64,000 nt of DNA, from the NCBI RefSeq assembly GCF_000429905.1, contig NZ_KE386982.1:277134-341133 (forward strand), in the 5' to 3' direction. How positions within the stretch are numbered: position 1 is the first letter of the stretch; the number at the start of each line of letters is the position of its first letter. Positions 26,727-35,522 of this stretch are shown here, in pieces. The position numbers were made by a program, and so were the translations under genes. The notes beneath the pieces are model-generated. The model did no database searches. It was not told where the DNA came from and worked only from the letters and a program-made list of their open reading frames with translations. Origin of the DNA: Desulfatibacillum aliphaticivorans DSM 15576. Its GTDB lineage: Bacteria; Desulfobacterota; Desulfobacteria; Desulfobacterales; Desulfatibacillaceae.

Positions 26727-26774
26727 CCGTTCGTTGAAAAACGATCTTTCTTTCCTTACATGAATTGACAAGTT

Positions 26775-28346
26775 GTGGAGTTCAAAGTGTCGGTAAAAAA
26801 AATGTTGCTGATGGTAGGAGTGGTGTTGTTGTTGGCCTCCGGTGCTGTTGCACAGGATTCTTTCAATAACAACTTATTGGAAATATTGCAATCCAAGGGA
26901 ATTTTATCCTCTCAGGAAGTGTCGGCGCTTCAAAAAAAGGATGCCGCAGACCCGGAAGCCGGGGCGGCCGTCCAGGAAGCCCTGGTGCTGCTCCTGAAGG
27001 AAAAAGGGGTGCTCACCAAAGAGGACGCCGCGTTCATTTTTGGGGGCGAGGCCGCACAGGATGACTCCCCGAAGCTCTCTCAAGAGGCGTCTCCGGCTTT
27101 GGGCGGCAAGGGGTCCGGCAGGGAGCTTGTGGGCGTCCTGGACGACGGCTTTTGCCTGAAAACCCGGGACAGCTCCTCCCAGTTTCATCTAAAGGGCCTT
27201 TTGCAGGCGGATTACAAAACCTATGACTATGACCTGGAGCCCGCAGGAATCGGCACGGATCCGGGGACGGACGGTTTTGACATTCGCCGGGCCAGGCTGA
27301 TCGCCAAGGGCAAGCTCTCTCCTTTGTTTGATTTTGCCATGTCCTACGAGTTTCAGGGAGTCAGTTCCCGCCGTTTGCTGGACGCCTATGTGAACGCCCG
27401 GATTCATGACGTCTTTTCTCTCCGTGCAGGTCAGTTCAAGGAGCCTTTTGGGTTGGAAGCCCTTTCTTCGGACAGCGACCTGTTCTTTACGGAGCGCTCC
27501 ATGGGTTTTGGCCTGAATCCCGGCAGGGATGTGGGAGTCATGGCTTTCGGCGGTTTTTGGGACAACGCTCTGTATTACAGGCTGGGCATGTTCAACGGCG
27601 ACGGCATGGATGACGCCACCGGAGGAAACGTGGACGAGCCCGAGGTGTGCGCCCGGATCGGCGCGACCCCCTTCGCCCACGCAGGAATTCCCCTGTTAAA
27701 AGGCTTTCATCTGGGCGCCAGCGGGTCTTATCAGCGGGCGGACGCCAACACGGTCAGCCTGGATATCAGCACGGCCGGGCGCACGGATTTCTTTTCCGTC
27801 GCCACCAATGCGAAATTCAGCATCATCCGGAACTGCGACACCCTCATCCGTCACGGAGCGGACGCGGCTTGGACATACGGCCCCGTGGCCCTGTTCGGCG
27901 AGTACATCCAGGCAAAATACGATGACATGGAAAGCAAGGCCCAAACCTTTGACGCCGAAATGACGGGCTATTACGGGGCTGGCGCCTGGATCATCACCGG
28001 CGAGCCCGTCCTCGTTTCCCGGGGCGCGATCCAGCCGGTCATTCCTGCGAACGCCTTAGGAGACGGAGGCTATGGAGCCTTTGGCCTGGCCTTCCGGTAC
28101 GACAATTTCGACGCGGGCGACAAGGTGTACGACACCTTGGTTTTTGTGGGCGATTCCGTGAGGGAAGCCGAGGCCATGACCTTTGGCCTGAACTGGTACC
28201 TGAATCAATACGCCCGCCTGTCCCTGGAATTCACCCACACCACATTCGATCAACCCCTCCTGATATACCGGGATTCCAGCACCGGCACATCCCTGTATAG
28301 TGACAAGGAGGACATGATTATCAGCCGGTTCCAATTGGGATTTTAG
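26775..28346 (+). CDS. OprO/OprP-like outer-membrane porin
   Basis: 523 residues with a signal peptide (KKMLLMVGVVLLLASGAVAQ). The region to about residue 110 is helical/low-complexity with two similar LLxxKGxL motifs (LLEILQSKGILSSQEV and LLLKEKGVLTKEDA). The rest is a beta-barrel of the phosphate-selective porin O/P family: GTDGFDIRRARLIAKGKL, LRAGQFKEPFGLEALSS, FFTERSMGFGLNPGRDVGV, and a terminal aromatic residue (QLGF). The start is probably GTG at 26775 or 26787. Direct repeats upstream suggest regulated expression. Anion uptake is the family role; selectivity is not known. Confidence 0.87.
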   Translation: MEFKVSVKKMLLMVGVVLLLASGAVAQDSFNNNLLEILQSKGILSSQEVSALQKKDAADPEAGAAVQEALVLLLKEKGVLTKEDAAFIFGGEAAQDDSPKLSQEASPALGGKGSGRELVGVLDDGFCLKTRDSSSQFHLKGLLQADYKTYDYDLEPAGIGTDPGTDGFDIRRARLIAKGKLSPLFDFAMSYEFQGVSSRRLLDAYVNARIHDVFSLRAGQFKEPFGLEALSSDSDLFFTERSMGFGLNPGRDVGVMAFGGFWDNALYYRLGMFNGDGMDDATGGNVDEPEVCARIGATPFAHAGIPLLKGFHLGASGSYQRADANTVSLDISTAGRTDFFSVATNAKFSIIRNCDTLIRHGADAAWTYGPVALFGEYIQAKYDDMESKAQTFDAEMTGYYGAGAWIITGEPVLVSRGAIQPVIPANALGDGGYGAFGLAFRYDNFDAGDKVYDTLVFVGDSVREAEAMTFGLNWYLNQYARLSLEFTHTTFDQPLLIYRDSSTGTSLYSDKEDMIISRFQLGF

Positions 28347-28406
28347 ACTTTTTTTGGAAACGCCGCAGCTTGCTGCGGAAAGCGTTATTTTTTGAAAGGG
28401 AGGAAA

Positions 28407-30107
28407 ATGAAAAAATCAGTATTGTTTTTTGCCATTTTATTAATTGCCATTACAGGCTCCACGGGCATGGCGGCTTATCATCATCAGGGGGAAGTCGACT
28501 CGGACAATTTTACGGCAGTGTATCCTGCCGCGTCAGGCACCAAACTGGACCAATGCGCCCTGTGCCATTGCGGCGGGGAGTACGAAAAAAACGGCAAGAC
28601 CGTCACCCTGGGAAGCTGCCAGTGGTGCCACGACAGTGAACACGGATACGGGTACGACGAGTCCGGCAACATCTGGAACACCCTGAACCAGTACGGCAAG
28701 GATTACTTCACCGCCGGACGCAATCAGGCGGCGGTCTCGGCCATTGAAGACGATGATTCCGACGGCGATACATACTCCAATCTGCAGGAAATCACGGCTG
28801 TCTCCTATCCTGGCAATGCTAACGACGACCCCTCCAAGACCCCCGCGGCGTTCCGGGTTTATTCCATGGATCAGATCGAAGCCATGGATCAGCACACCCA
28901 GTTCCTGCTGATGAACACTAGCCGCTCCGGCGATTTTTACGCCGAGTACACGGGCGTGATTATGGAAGACCTTCTTGAAGACGCCGGCATTCTGGACTCC
29001 GCCACGGGCATCACCGTGTTCGCCCCCGACGGATGGTCCAACTACCATCCCATGGAAGCGGACGGCCAGGAAAACCATTATCATGTGAAAGGAGAATACG
29101 CAGAGGCCCAGTTCCAATATGACGCAGAGGCCGACGAGGCTTTGAACGCCGATGGATGGTGCGATTACAGCGCACCCTCCTGCAAGGGCCGCAACCACGG
29201 CGACGCCATTGCCGTGGACGGCGGACTGCACATGATCCTCGCCTACCAACGGGAAGGAAGCTACCTGGACACCGGCGTTCTGAACAATGACAATAAACTG
29301 GACGGCTCCGGGCCTTTCAGGGTGGTTCCCCCTCAGGTGACCCCTTGTCCGCCTGACCAGTCCAGCAAATCCGATGTGCAGGACGTGGTCTGGCCTTATG
29401 AAAACAGCTGGGACCACAACGCCGGCGCCTCCAGCCGTTCGGCCACCATCATCCGGGTGGAGCCCCTGCCCGACGGCATTACGGACATCGACATCCTGGA
29501 AGCCGGCTGGAATTACGTGGACCAGGGCAAGATCATCATCTACGGCGCCATTGACGGAACCGACTCCAACGGAAACGGCATTCTGGACAGCGAGGAAGGC
29601 AACTCCGCAGATCCTAAAAAAGCCCATTTTCGCCCCATGACAGGCTTGAACAACATGACCGTGGAAACAGACGCGGGAGAACTGAAACATGTGGAAGCCC
29701 TTTACTGCGACGATCCTTCCCTGAACCAGACCGGCAAGCCCGCCAGGATGAACTATCCCTACGGCGCCTTCAAGCTGGAAGTCAACGGCCTGAACGCAGC
29801 CAGCCCGGACGGAGACATCGTCACCCTGACGCTTACCTTCCCCGACGCGGTTCCCACCAACGCCAAGTTCTATAAAATAGTGGGCGGCGGCTGGGTCAGC
29901 CTGCCCTTTGACGACAACGACGGCGACGAAACCATCGTGGTCACCCTCCAGGACGGAGACCCGGACACCGACGCTGACGGAACCATCAACGGCGTGATTG
30001 TGGACCCGGGCGTCCTGGCTACGCCGGCTGCCTCTTCCGGCTCCAAGTCCACCTCTTCGGACGACGGCGACTCCAGCTCCTGCTTTATCAAAGCCCTGCT
30101 GCAGTAA
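28407..30107 (+). CDS. Secreted protein with two CxxCH haem motifs and a C-terminal anchor-type domain
   Basis: 566 residues from the ATG at 28407 (GGGAGG ribosome site). A signal peptide is followed by CALCH and CQWCH (two possible haem c sites), a Ca-binding-type DDDSDGDTYSNLQE stretch, and a central region whose FRVYSMDQIEAM, YTGVIMEDLLEDAGI and GPFRVVPPQ pieces recall a molybdopterin-binding (sulfite-oxidase-like) fold, though no ligand Cys is evident; that link is weak. Then comes DSNGNGILDSEEG. The C-terminal ~110 residues resemble the 'choice-of-anchor' class: beta-rich, DADGTINGVIVDPG, a Ser/Gly linker and a short SSSCFI end. It follows the porin by 60 bp. Confidence 0.6.
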   Translation: MKKSVLFFAILLIAITGSTGMAAYHHQGEVDSDNFTAVYPAASGTKLDQCALCHCGGEYEKNGKTVTLGSCQWCHDSEHGYGYDESGNIWNTLNQYGKDYFTAGRNQAAVSAIEDDDSDGDTYSNLQEITAVSYPGNANDDPSKTPAAFRVYSMDQIEAMDQHTQFLLMNTSRSGDFYAEYTGVIMEDLLEDAGILDSATGITVFAPDGWSNYHPMEADGQENHYHVKGEYAEAQFQYDAEADEALNADGWCDYSAPSCKGRNHGDAIAVDGGLHMILAYQREGSYLDTGVLNNDNKLDGSGPFRVVPPQVTPCPPDQSSKSDVQDVVWPYENSWDHNAGASSRSATIIRVEPLPDGITDIDILEAGWNYVDQGKIIIYGAIDGTDSNGNGILDSEEGNSADPKKAHFRPMTGLNNMTVETDAGELKHVEALYCDDPSLNQTGKPARMNYPYGAFKLEVNGLNAASPDGDIVTLTLTFPDAVPTNAKFYKIVGGGWVSLPFDDNDGDETIVVTLQDGDPDTDADGTINGVIVDPGVLATPAASSGSKSTSSDDGDSSSCFIKALLQ

Positions 30108-30231
30108 CCCTCCCCCCTGCATGAAAAAATACGGGAGGCCGCAAACGCGGCCTCCCTATCACCTACAAACAACAGACCAAGAAAAAAGGGTTTTTCGCCT
30201 CCGGCGGCAAAACTGATGAACTCCTATAACT

Positions 30232-30340
30232 GCATGCCTCTGGCGGCAAACTGCCAAAAACAGAAAAGCATGCCTCCGGCGCCCAACTGCCAAAAACAGA
30301 AAAGCATGCCTCCGGCGGCCCGCTTTTGAAAAAGCGGGGC
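30232..30340. repeat. 36-bp tandem direct repeat (2 full units plus a partial third)
   Basis: Units start at 30232, 30268 and 30304 with GCATGCCTC and contain CAAACTGCCAAAAACAGAAA. The third unit breaks off after GGCGGC into a hairpin CCCGCTTTT...AAAAGCGGG. It lies downstream of the haem-motif protein, between converging genes. Confidence 0.85.
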
Positions 30341-30431
30341 AAAACTTTTTAAATGGCGCTGCGCGCAAAAACAAAGGCCTTTCCTCGAACAGGTTTTTAT
30401 AAGGCATGATTGGCGTCCCCAATGGGATTTG

Positions 30432-31136
30432 TCACTTTATCGTGAGTTGTGCATCCATGGTTAGCGCCTTGGCTTCATCCGCTGGCTGAGGCGCGCCGTA
30501 ACACCAGTTTCGAATAAATTCCACGTGCTGCAGCAGTTGGCGGATCATCCAGCCCACGGCGAAGGCGGCGATGACGGTTCCCTCGCGCAGCCCCAGAATC
30601 TCCCGGGCGCCGATAAACGAAATGGTCAGGGCCATCACAACCAGCGACACATCCAGCCCCACCTTCACCATGCCGAACTCTTTCTTTTTGGCGTAGCAAA
30701 ACGCCTGGGCGAATCCTTCTCCCGGTATATATATAAGGTCAGCCGCCAGTTCGCAGGTGATCCCCGCCGCCAAAACAAAGCATCCCAAGAGCAGTTCCAC
30801 GATCTGTTTCCAATAGGCGTCCGGGACGTAAAACTCGGTCAAATACATGCCCACGTCAATGAAGACGCCAAAGATGGTTATCACAACCAGTTGAAAATAC
30901 TGAATCCGGCGGAACTCCTTTTTAAGCAGGATCATCTGGCCGATTATAAACAGGATATTGAAAATAAAGGTCCAGGTCCCGAAGCTCAGCGGGGACAAAA
31001 AGGTCAGCACCTAAGGCACGCTGGAAATGGGCGTGGTTCCCAGGCCGGCCTGGGTGCTTAGCGCAACGCCCAACCCTGCCAGCGCAAGGCCCAGGCCCAA
31101 ACAAATCATCCGTCTTCTTAACTCCCGGCTAGGCAT
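30432..31136 (-). pseudogene. YczE/DUF6198-like membrane protein gene with an in-frame TAG
   Basis: The membrane protein normally called from 31010 (192 residues) lacks its first helix. Reading on upstream restores a family-like start: ATG at 31134-31136, helix RMICLGLGLALAGLGVALS, the AGLGTTPISSVP motif, then TAG (31011-31013, codon 42), then VLTFLSPLSFG. Relatives usually have an uninterrupted chain here. The ATG overlaps the end of the upstream marR gene by 8 nt, as expected for a coupled operon. So this is a one-base nonsense mutation, a sequencing error, or amber read-through/recoding; restart at the GTG right after the TAG is possible. About five membrane helices in total; function unknown, perhaps efflux or small-molecule transport under MarR control. 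Confidence 0.75.
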
Positions 31137-31566
31137 TGGCGCTCTCCTTGAGCAGGTTGCCCCGCAGCCTCTTCAAAAGGGGAACCAGAAACTCCTCCTC
31201 TTCTCGGCTCACTCCTTTGAGCGCCCTGGCCTCCACAATGGCGAAAGCCCGTTTGACCTTTTGAGCGGTTTCAAAGCCCTTTTCAGAAAGGGAAACCGTT
31301 ACGGTCCGCCTGTTTTCGTCGTTTCTGACGCGTTCGATCAGGCCCGCCGTCTCCATTTTCGCCAGAAGATTGGTTAAGGTCGGCGGCTCTATGAAGCAGC
31401 CTTCCGCGATCTCGCATTGAATGGAATGGGGCTCGGCCATGAGAAAGGCCAGGACCTTGGGCTGCCCCGGGGACAGGTCCGGGCAAGTCTTGGCGATTTC
31501 CTCCAGGATCCTTTTTTTGAACACGGATTGGGTGGCCATGAGTTCGTAGTGTATTTCGTTTCGCAT
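31129..31566 (-). CDS. MarR-family transcriptional regulator
   Basis: 145 residues. The winged-helix motif reads IQCEIAEGCFIEPPTLTNLLAKMETAGLIERV, followed by NDENRRTVTVSLSEKG (the wing) and a C-terminal dimerisation helix. Its stop overlaps the start of the YczE-like membrane gene, so the two are one operon, a typical MarR/efflux arrangement. Two short palindromes upstream (31578-31590 and 31600-31618) are likely autoregulatory operators. Confidence 0.92.
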   Translation of the reverse strand: MRNEIHYELMATQSVFKKRILEEIAKTCPDLSPGQPKVLAFLMAEPHSIQCEIAEGCFIEPPTLTNLLAKMETAGLIERVRNDENRRTVTVSLSEKGFETAQKVKRAFAIVEARALKGVSREEEEFLVPLLKRLRGNLLKESANA

Positions 31567-31577
31567 ACAGTTATCTT

Positions 31578-31618
31578 CCTAATAATTAGGTTTCGAATTA
31601 TTAACTTCCGAAGTTAAT
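31578..31618. promoter_or_regulatory. Candidate MarR operators (two palindromes)
   Basis: CCTAATAATTAGG (31578-31590, 6-bp arms) and ATTAACTTCCGAAGTTAAT (31600-31618, 9-bp perfect arms around one base) lie 12-52 bp upstream of the leftward marR start. Their size and symmetry fit MarR-dimer sites. Confidence 0.65.
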
Positions 31619-32011
31619 ACGCCCATTGAATCTCCTTTACAAGAGGAAATAGGCATAATTAAAAAATACATGCAAAAAATATTTTTAATTAAATAATAGT
31701 CTGAATTAATTGTAAAATATTCTAATAGGCATTGTTTTGAGGCGGCGCGCAGGCATGAAATCGCCCTTGAACGCCATGGGTAAAGATATACGCCGTATAT
31801 GAAATGTATACAGCAAAATATTTGGACGTTTCACTACTTTATTTACAATATAATCAATATTTTATTTGTAAATTTCTTCCTGTTTTCGGGGCGTTGCGGG
31901 GAAAATCACCGATCAAAGCGGCGTATATTTTTTTGTGACGTTTTTGAGGGATGGGTTTTGTAGAATAGAAAATAATAATATAAATCAATATGTTAAATAA
32001 AAAGTTTTGGA

Positions 32012-32027
32012 TTGGCACGGTTGATGC
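32012..32027 (+). promoter_or_regulatory. Sigma-54 (-24/-12) promoter of the double-receiver regulator
   Basis: TTGGCACGGTTGATGC has GG and GC elements with exactly 10 bases between them, matching TTGGCACG-N4-TTGC at all but one position. The expected start is about 32039, 43 nt before the ATG at 32082. Confidence 0.7.
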
Positions 32028-32081
32028 TCTTAAGGAAAGCGACGATGTAACGTGAAACACCTCTTACGAAAGGAGGACCTT

Positions 32082-33416
32082 ATGAGCCAAATCCAAAGAA
32101 TCTTAGTGGTGGACGACGAGCCCGGCATCCTGCAGAACGTCACCAAAATTCTGTCCAAAGCCGAATATGAGGTCTTCCAGGCGTCCAGCGCCAAAGAAGC
32201 GCTGGAAGAGATGGCCAAGCGGTCATACTCCCTGTTGATTTCGGATATAGTCATGCCGGAAATGAATGGCCTGGAATTGCTCAAAATGGTCAAGAACCAA
32301 TGGCCCCTGACCCAGGTGCTTATGATGACGGCTTACGCCTCTACGGAAACCGCTGTCAAAGCCATCCGCCTGGGCGCCCTGGATTACCTGCCCAAGCCCT
32401 TCACCCCGGACGAACTTCGCGCGCTGGTTGACCGCTCCGTGGCCGGAGATCTGTACGAGGCCTCCGTAGGCGACGTGGAGCGTGAAGACATTGACGCCAT
32501 GCACCTGAACCTGCCCCTGGATATGCTTTCGGAAGCGGACGTGGGGGAGGGCTTCTGCGACATCGGCAAGAAGGTTTGCAATGTTTACCAGAAGTTAGGC
32601 CACACCTGCAAGGCTGGCGAGAAAAAGGGCCTGTGCCCCCAAGAGGCCAAAAAGGCCAAGTCCGAAGACGCCGCCCCTGCTATTCAGGAGTTGATCGGCG
32701 TGGACATGCCCTTCAACTACGAGGAAGTGGTGGAAGCCACAGGCCCGGAATACGTGGCCAATCTGGGGCGCGACGGATTTGCGTTCATGCCCTACGAGGA
32801 TCTGAAAGCCAGCGCCGCCCGCATGGAGGCCCGGTTAAACAGGGCCAAATTGGCGGCCATGTACAAGAAGAAGGAAAGTCGCATCCCCGGGACCACCGAC
32901 GCCCTGTCCGACATTACGGACGCCGTTGGAACCGAGTACGTCAAGCATTTGGATCGTGACGGGTTCTCTCGGATTCCCTTTGAGGAGCTGAAGGGAAGCG
33001 TCGAGAAAATGGAGGCGAAATTGAGCGGTAAGGAGATTGAGCTGGCCCTGGCCTCGGATATTCTGGTGGTTGACGACGAGGTGGCGGTCAATAACAACAT
33101 CCGGAAGATTCTGAAAAAAGGGCAGTACACCGTGGATCAGGCGACCACGCGGGACGAAGCCCTGGAAAAAGTCAGCAAGGGATTTTACCGGGTCATCATC
33201 CTGGATCTCAAGATGCCCGGAGTGGTGGGTTTGGAACTCCTGGAAGCGGTGCACAAAATGCAGCCTAACGCCAAGATTGTGATTATCACCGGGTACGCCA
33301 GCATCGAGACGGCCGTGGAAACCTCCCGGCTGGGCGCCATGCTGTACGTCCCCAAACCCTTCACCCCCGCCGAAATTCGCACGGCTGTGGAAAAGGCCTC
33401 CCGCCTCGCCGCATAG
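32082..33416 (+). CDS. Double-receiver response regulator without output domain (REC-linker-REC)
   Basis: 444 residues from the ATG at 32082 (AAAGGAGG ribosome site). The first receiver spans ~5-120 (VVDDEPG, phospho-Asp in SLLISDIVMPEM, LPKPFTPDEL); the second spans ~325-440 (VVDDEVAV, VIILDLKMPGV, VPKPFTPAEI). The ~200-residue linker has three Cys (KKVCNVY, GHTCKAG, KGLCPQEA) and two similar 40-residue helical units, one around GPEYVANLGRDGFAFMPYEDL and the other around GTEYVKHLDRDGFSRIPFEEL. No DNA-binding or enzymatic domain is seen. It is expressed from a sigma-54 promoter and precedes the NuoF/HdrA operon with a terminator between them, so it may act as a phosphate sink or adaptor for redox control. 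Confidence 0.85.
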   Translation: MSQIQRILVVDDEPGILQNVTKILSKAEYEVFQASSAKEALEEMAKRSYSLLISDIVMPEMNGLELLKMVKNQWPLTQVLMMTAYASTETAVKAIRLGALDYLPKPFTPDELRALVDRSVAGDLYEASVGDVEREDIDAMHLNLPLDMLSEADVGEGFCDIGKKVCNVYQKLGHTCKAGEKKGLCPQEAKKAKSEDAAPAIQELIGVDMPFNYEEVVEATGPEYVANLGRDGFAFMPYEDLKASAARMEARLNRAKLAAMYKKKESRIPGTTDALSDITDAVGTEYVKHLDRDGFSRIPFEELKGSVEKMEAKLSGKEIELALASDILVVDDEVAVNNNIRKILKKGQYTVDQATTRDEALEKVSKGFYRVIILDLKMPGVVGLELLEAVHKMQPNAKIVIITGYASIETAVETSRLGAMLYVPKPFTPAEIRTAVEKASRLAA

Positions 33417-33440
33417 CCAGCAGCGACTCTTCTATAACAG

Positions 33441-33475
33441 GCCGCGGAACCCTTAGGGGTCCGCGGCTTTTTTTA
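33441..33475 (+). terminator. Rho-independent terminator after the double-receiver gene
   Basis: GCCGCGGAACCC and GGGGTCCGCGGC form a hairpin followed by TTTTTTTATT. Confidence 0.87.
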
Positions 33476-33644
33476 TTGACAATGTTTTTCCTCATCAGTA
33501 TTCTTTTGGTTTCTTGATAGTTTGCGCGGAGAGGATTCAGCCTCCTCCGCCGAACCTGGTTTGACCAAAATCATGAATTTACATTAAGCTGCGTGTTTCG
33601 GGCGATTTTTAATTCTTTATACGCGCCTGGGGCGCCGGAGGTAG

Positions 33645-35501
33645 ATGGTGGACAGGTTAAAAAACAGAGACGAACTAATAACACTCCGTAAAAACCTTGT
33701 GGCCCAGCACAAGGATGGCAATAAAAAACTTATTTCCCTCTGCTCCGGATCGGGCTGCGGCGCTTACGGCACTGCCAGCGTTTACGAGAGCCTTATGGCC
33801 GAACTGAAGAAGGCCGGCCTTTCCGATCAAGTAGAGGTGCGTCTTACGGGCTGCCATGGCTTTTGTGAAAAAGGCCCTATCATGGTGATTCACCCGGAAG
33901 GGATTTTTTATCCCCAGGTGAAGCCCGACAAGATTCCTGAAATCGTGGAAATGACGTTGAAGAACGGGGAGATTGTGGAGAAATTCCTGTTCAAGGATCC
34001 CGTCAGCAAAAAGAAAATCGTCCACGAAAAGGACATCCCCTTTTACAAGCTCCAAAAGCGCGTCATTTTCGGCCGCAACCAGATGATCGATCCCACCAAT
34101 GTCCTTCACTACATTGGCGAGGAAGGCTACATGGGGCTGGAAAAAGCCCTGTTCGAAATGGAGCCTCAACAGATCATCCAGGAAATCAAAGGCGCCGGCC
34201 TCAGGGGCCGGGGCGGCGGCGGCTTTCCCACGGGCATCAAGTGGGCCTCCTGCGCCAAGCATGACGGCGATCGCTTTGTCATCTGCAACGCCGATGAAGG
34301 CGACCCCGGAGCCTACATGGACCGCAGCCTTTTGGAAGGCAACCCCCACAGCATCATCGAGGGCATGCTCATCGCGGCCGTAGCCATGCAGTCCCACAAC
34401 GGCTTCGTCTATGTGCGCCACGAGTATCCCCTGGCGGTCAAGAACCTGAACATCGCCCTGAAAAGCGCCCGGGAAATCGGCCTTTTGGGCAAGAACATCC
34501 TGGGTTCGGGCTTTGATTTCGACATCAAGGTCAGCCGCGGCGGCGGCTCCTTTGTCTGCGGCGAGTCCACGGCTCTCATGGCCTCCCTGGAAGGAAAGCC
34601 CGGCAGGCCCCGCGCCAAATACGTCCACACCGTGGAAAAGGGATTCCGGGAAAGCCCCTCCTCCCTGAACAACGTGGAAACCTACGCCAACGTGCCCCAC
34701 ATCATCAACAACGGCGCCGAATGGTACGCCTCCATGGGAACCGAAGGCAGCAAGGGCACCAAGATCTTCTCCCTGGTGGGCAACGTGGTGAACACCGGGC
34801 TGGTGGAAGTGCCCATGGGAACCAACCTCCGCACCATCATTTACGACATCGGCGGCGGCATTCCCAAGAAAAAGAAATTCAAGGCGGTCCAGAGCGGCGG
34901 GCCTTCCGGCGGCTGCATCCCGGAGCAATTCCTGGACGTGCCCGTGGACTTTGACGAACTGGTCAAGATCGGGTCCATGATGGGCTCCGGCGGCATGATC
35001 GTCATGGACCAGGACACCTGCATGGTGGACGTGGCCCGGTACTTTCTGGACTTCCTCAAGGAAGAATCCTGCGGCCAGTGCAACCCCTGCCGCGAAGGCA
35101 TCAAGCAGATGCTGGACGTGTTGACCCGCATCTGCGCCGGCGAAGGCAAGGAAGGCGACATTGAGCTTTTGGAGGAACTGGGCGCCATGGTCCAGAAATT
35201 CTCCCTATGCGGCCTGGGAACCTCCTCGCCCAACCCGGTTCTGACCACCCTTATGTATTTTCGGCATGAGTATGAAGCGCATATCAGGGACAAAAAATGC
35301 CCCGCGGGCGTGTGCAAGCCCCTGTTCCACTACGAGATTGTGGACGGAACCTGCACCGGCTGCGGCCTTTGCGCCCGGAAATGTCCCCAGGACGCCATCA
35401 CAGGGGCCAAAAAGGAAACCCATGTGCTGGACCAGGACAAATGCATCAAGTGCGGCATTTGCTACGATGCATGCAAGTTTAACGCAATTGCAATCCGATA
35501 A
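33645..35501 (+). CDS. NuoF-like NADH/FMN subunit with N-terminal thioredoxin-like and C-terminal 2x4Fe-4S domains
   Basis: 618 residues, HndC/HydB type. Residues ~1-110 form a NuoE-like 2Fe-2S ferredoxin domain (CSGSGCGAYG, LTGCHGFCEKGP). The NuoF core (~125-540) has the glycine-rich GRGGGGFPTGIKW, NADEGDPGAYMDRS, CGESTALMASLEG, and the 4Fe-4S motif CGQCNPCREG. The C-terminus carries CTGCGLCARKCPQDAI and CIKCGICYDACKFNAI. It oxidises or reduces NAD(H) and passes electrons through clusters. It is 21 nt upstream of the NuoG/HdrA fusion. No separate NuoE is adjacent; the one at 9494 is a candidate partner. Confidence 0.93.
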   Translation: MVDRLKNRDELITLRKNLVAQHKDGNKKLISLCSGSGCGAYGTASVYESLMAELKKAGLSDQVEVRLTGCHGFCEKGPIMVIHPEGIFYPQVKPDKIPEIVEMTLKNGEIVEKFLFKDPVSKKKIVHEKDIPFYKLQKRVIFGRNQMIDPTNVLHYIGEEGYMGLEKALFEMEPQQIIQEIKGAGLRGRGGGGFPTGIKWASCAKHDGDRFVICNADEGDPGAYMDRSLLEGNPHSIIEGMLIAAVAMQSHNGFVYVRHEYPLAVKNLNIALKSAREIGLLGKNILGSGFDFDIKVSRGGGSFVCGESTALMASLEGKPGRPRAKYVHTVEKGFRESPSSLNNVETYANVPHIINNGAEWYASMGTEGSKGTKIFSLVGNVVNTGLVEVPMGTNLRTIIYDIGGGIPKKKKFKAVQSGGPSGGCIPEQFLDVPVDFDELVKIGSMMGSGGMIVMDQDTCMVDVARYFLDFLKEESCGQCNPCREGIKQMLDVLTRICAGEGKEGDIELLEELGAMVQKFSLCGLGTSSPNPVLTTLMYFRHEYEAHIRDKKCPAGVCKPLFHYEIVDGTCTGCGLCARKCPQDAITGAKKETHVLDQDKCIKCGICYDACKFNAIAIR

Positions 35502-35522
35502 CAGCGTCACGAGGCTAAACAC

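Larger units (their letters stand above)
31567..32081. other. 515-bp AT-rich divergent intergenic region
   Basis: Strongly AT-rich compared with the rest of the window between about 31650 and 32000. It contains the MarR operator palindromes at the left and a sigma-54 promoter at the right (32012-32027). No gene is seen. Confidence 0.6.

Noticed and set aside
30232..30340. CRISPR array
   Set aside because: The 36-bp unit is repeated directly with no unique spacers, and no cas gene is near.
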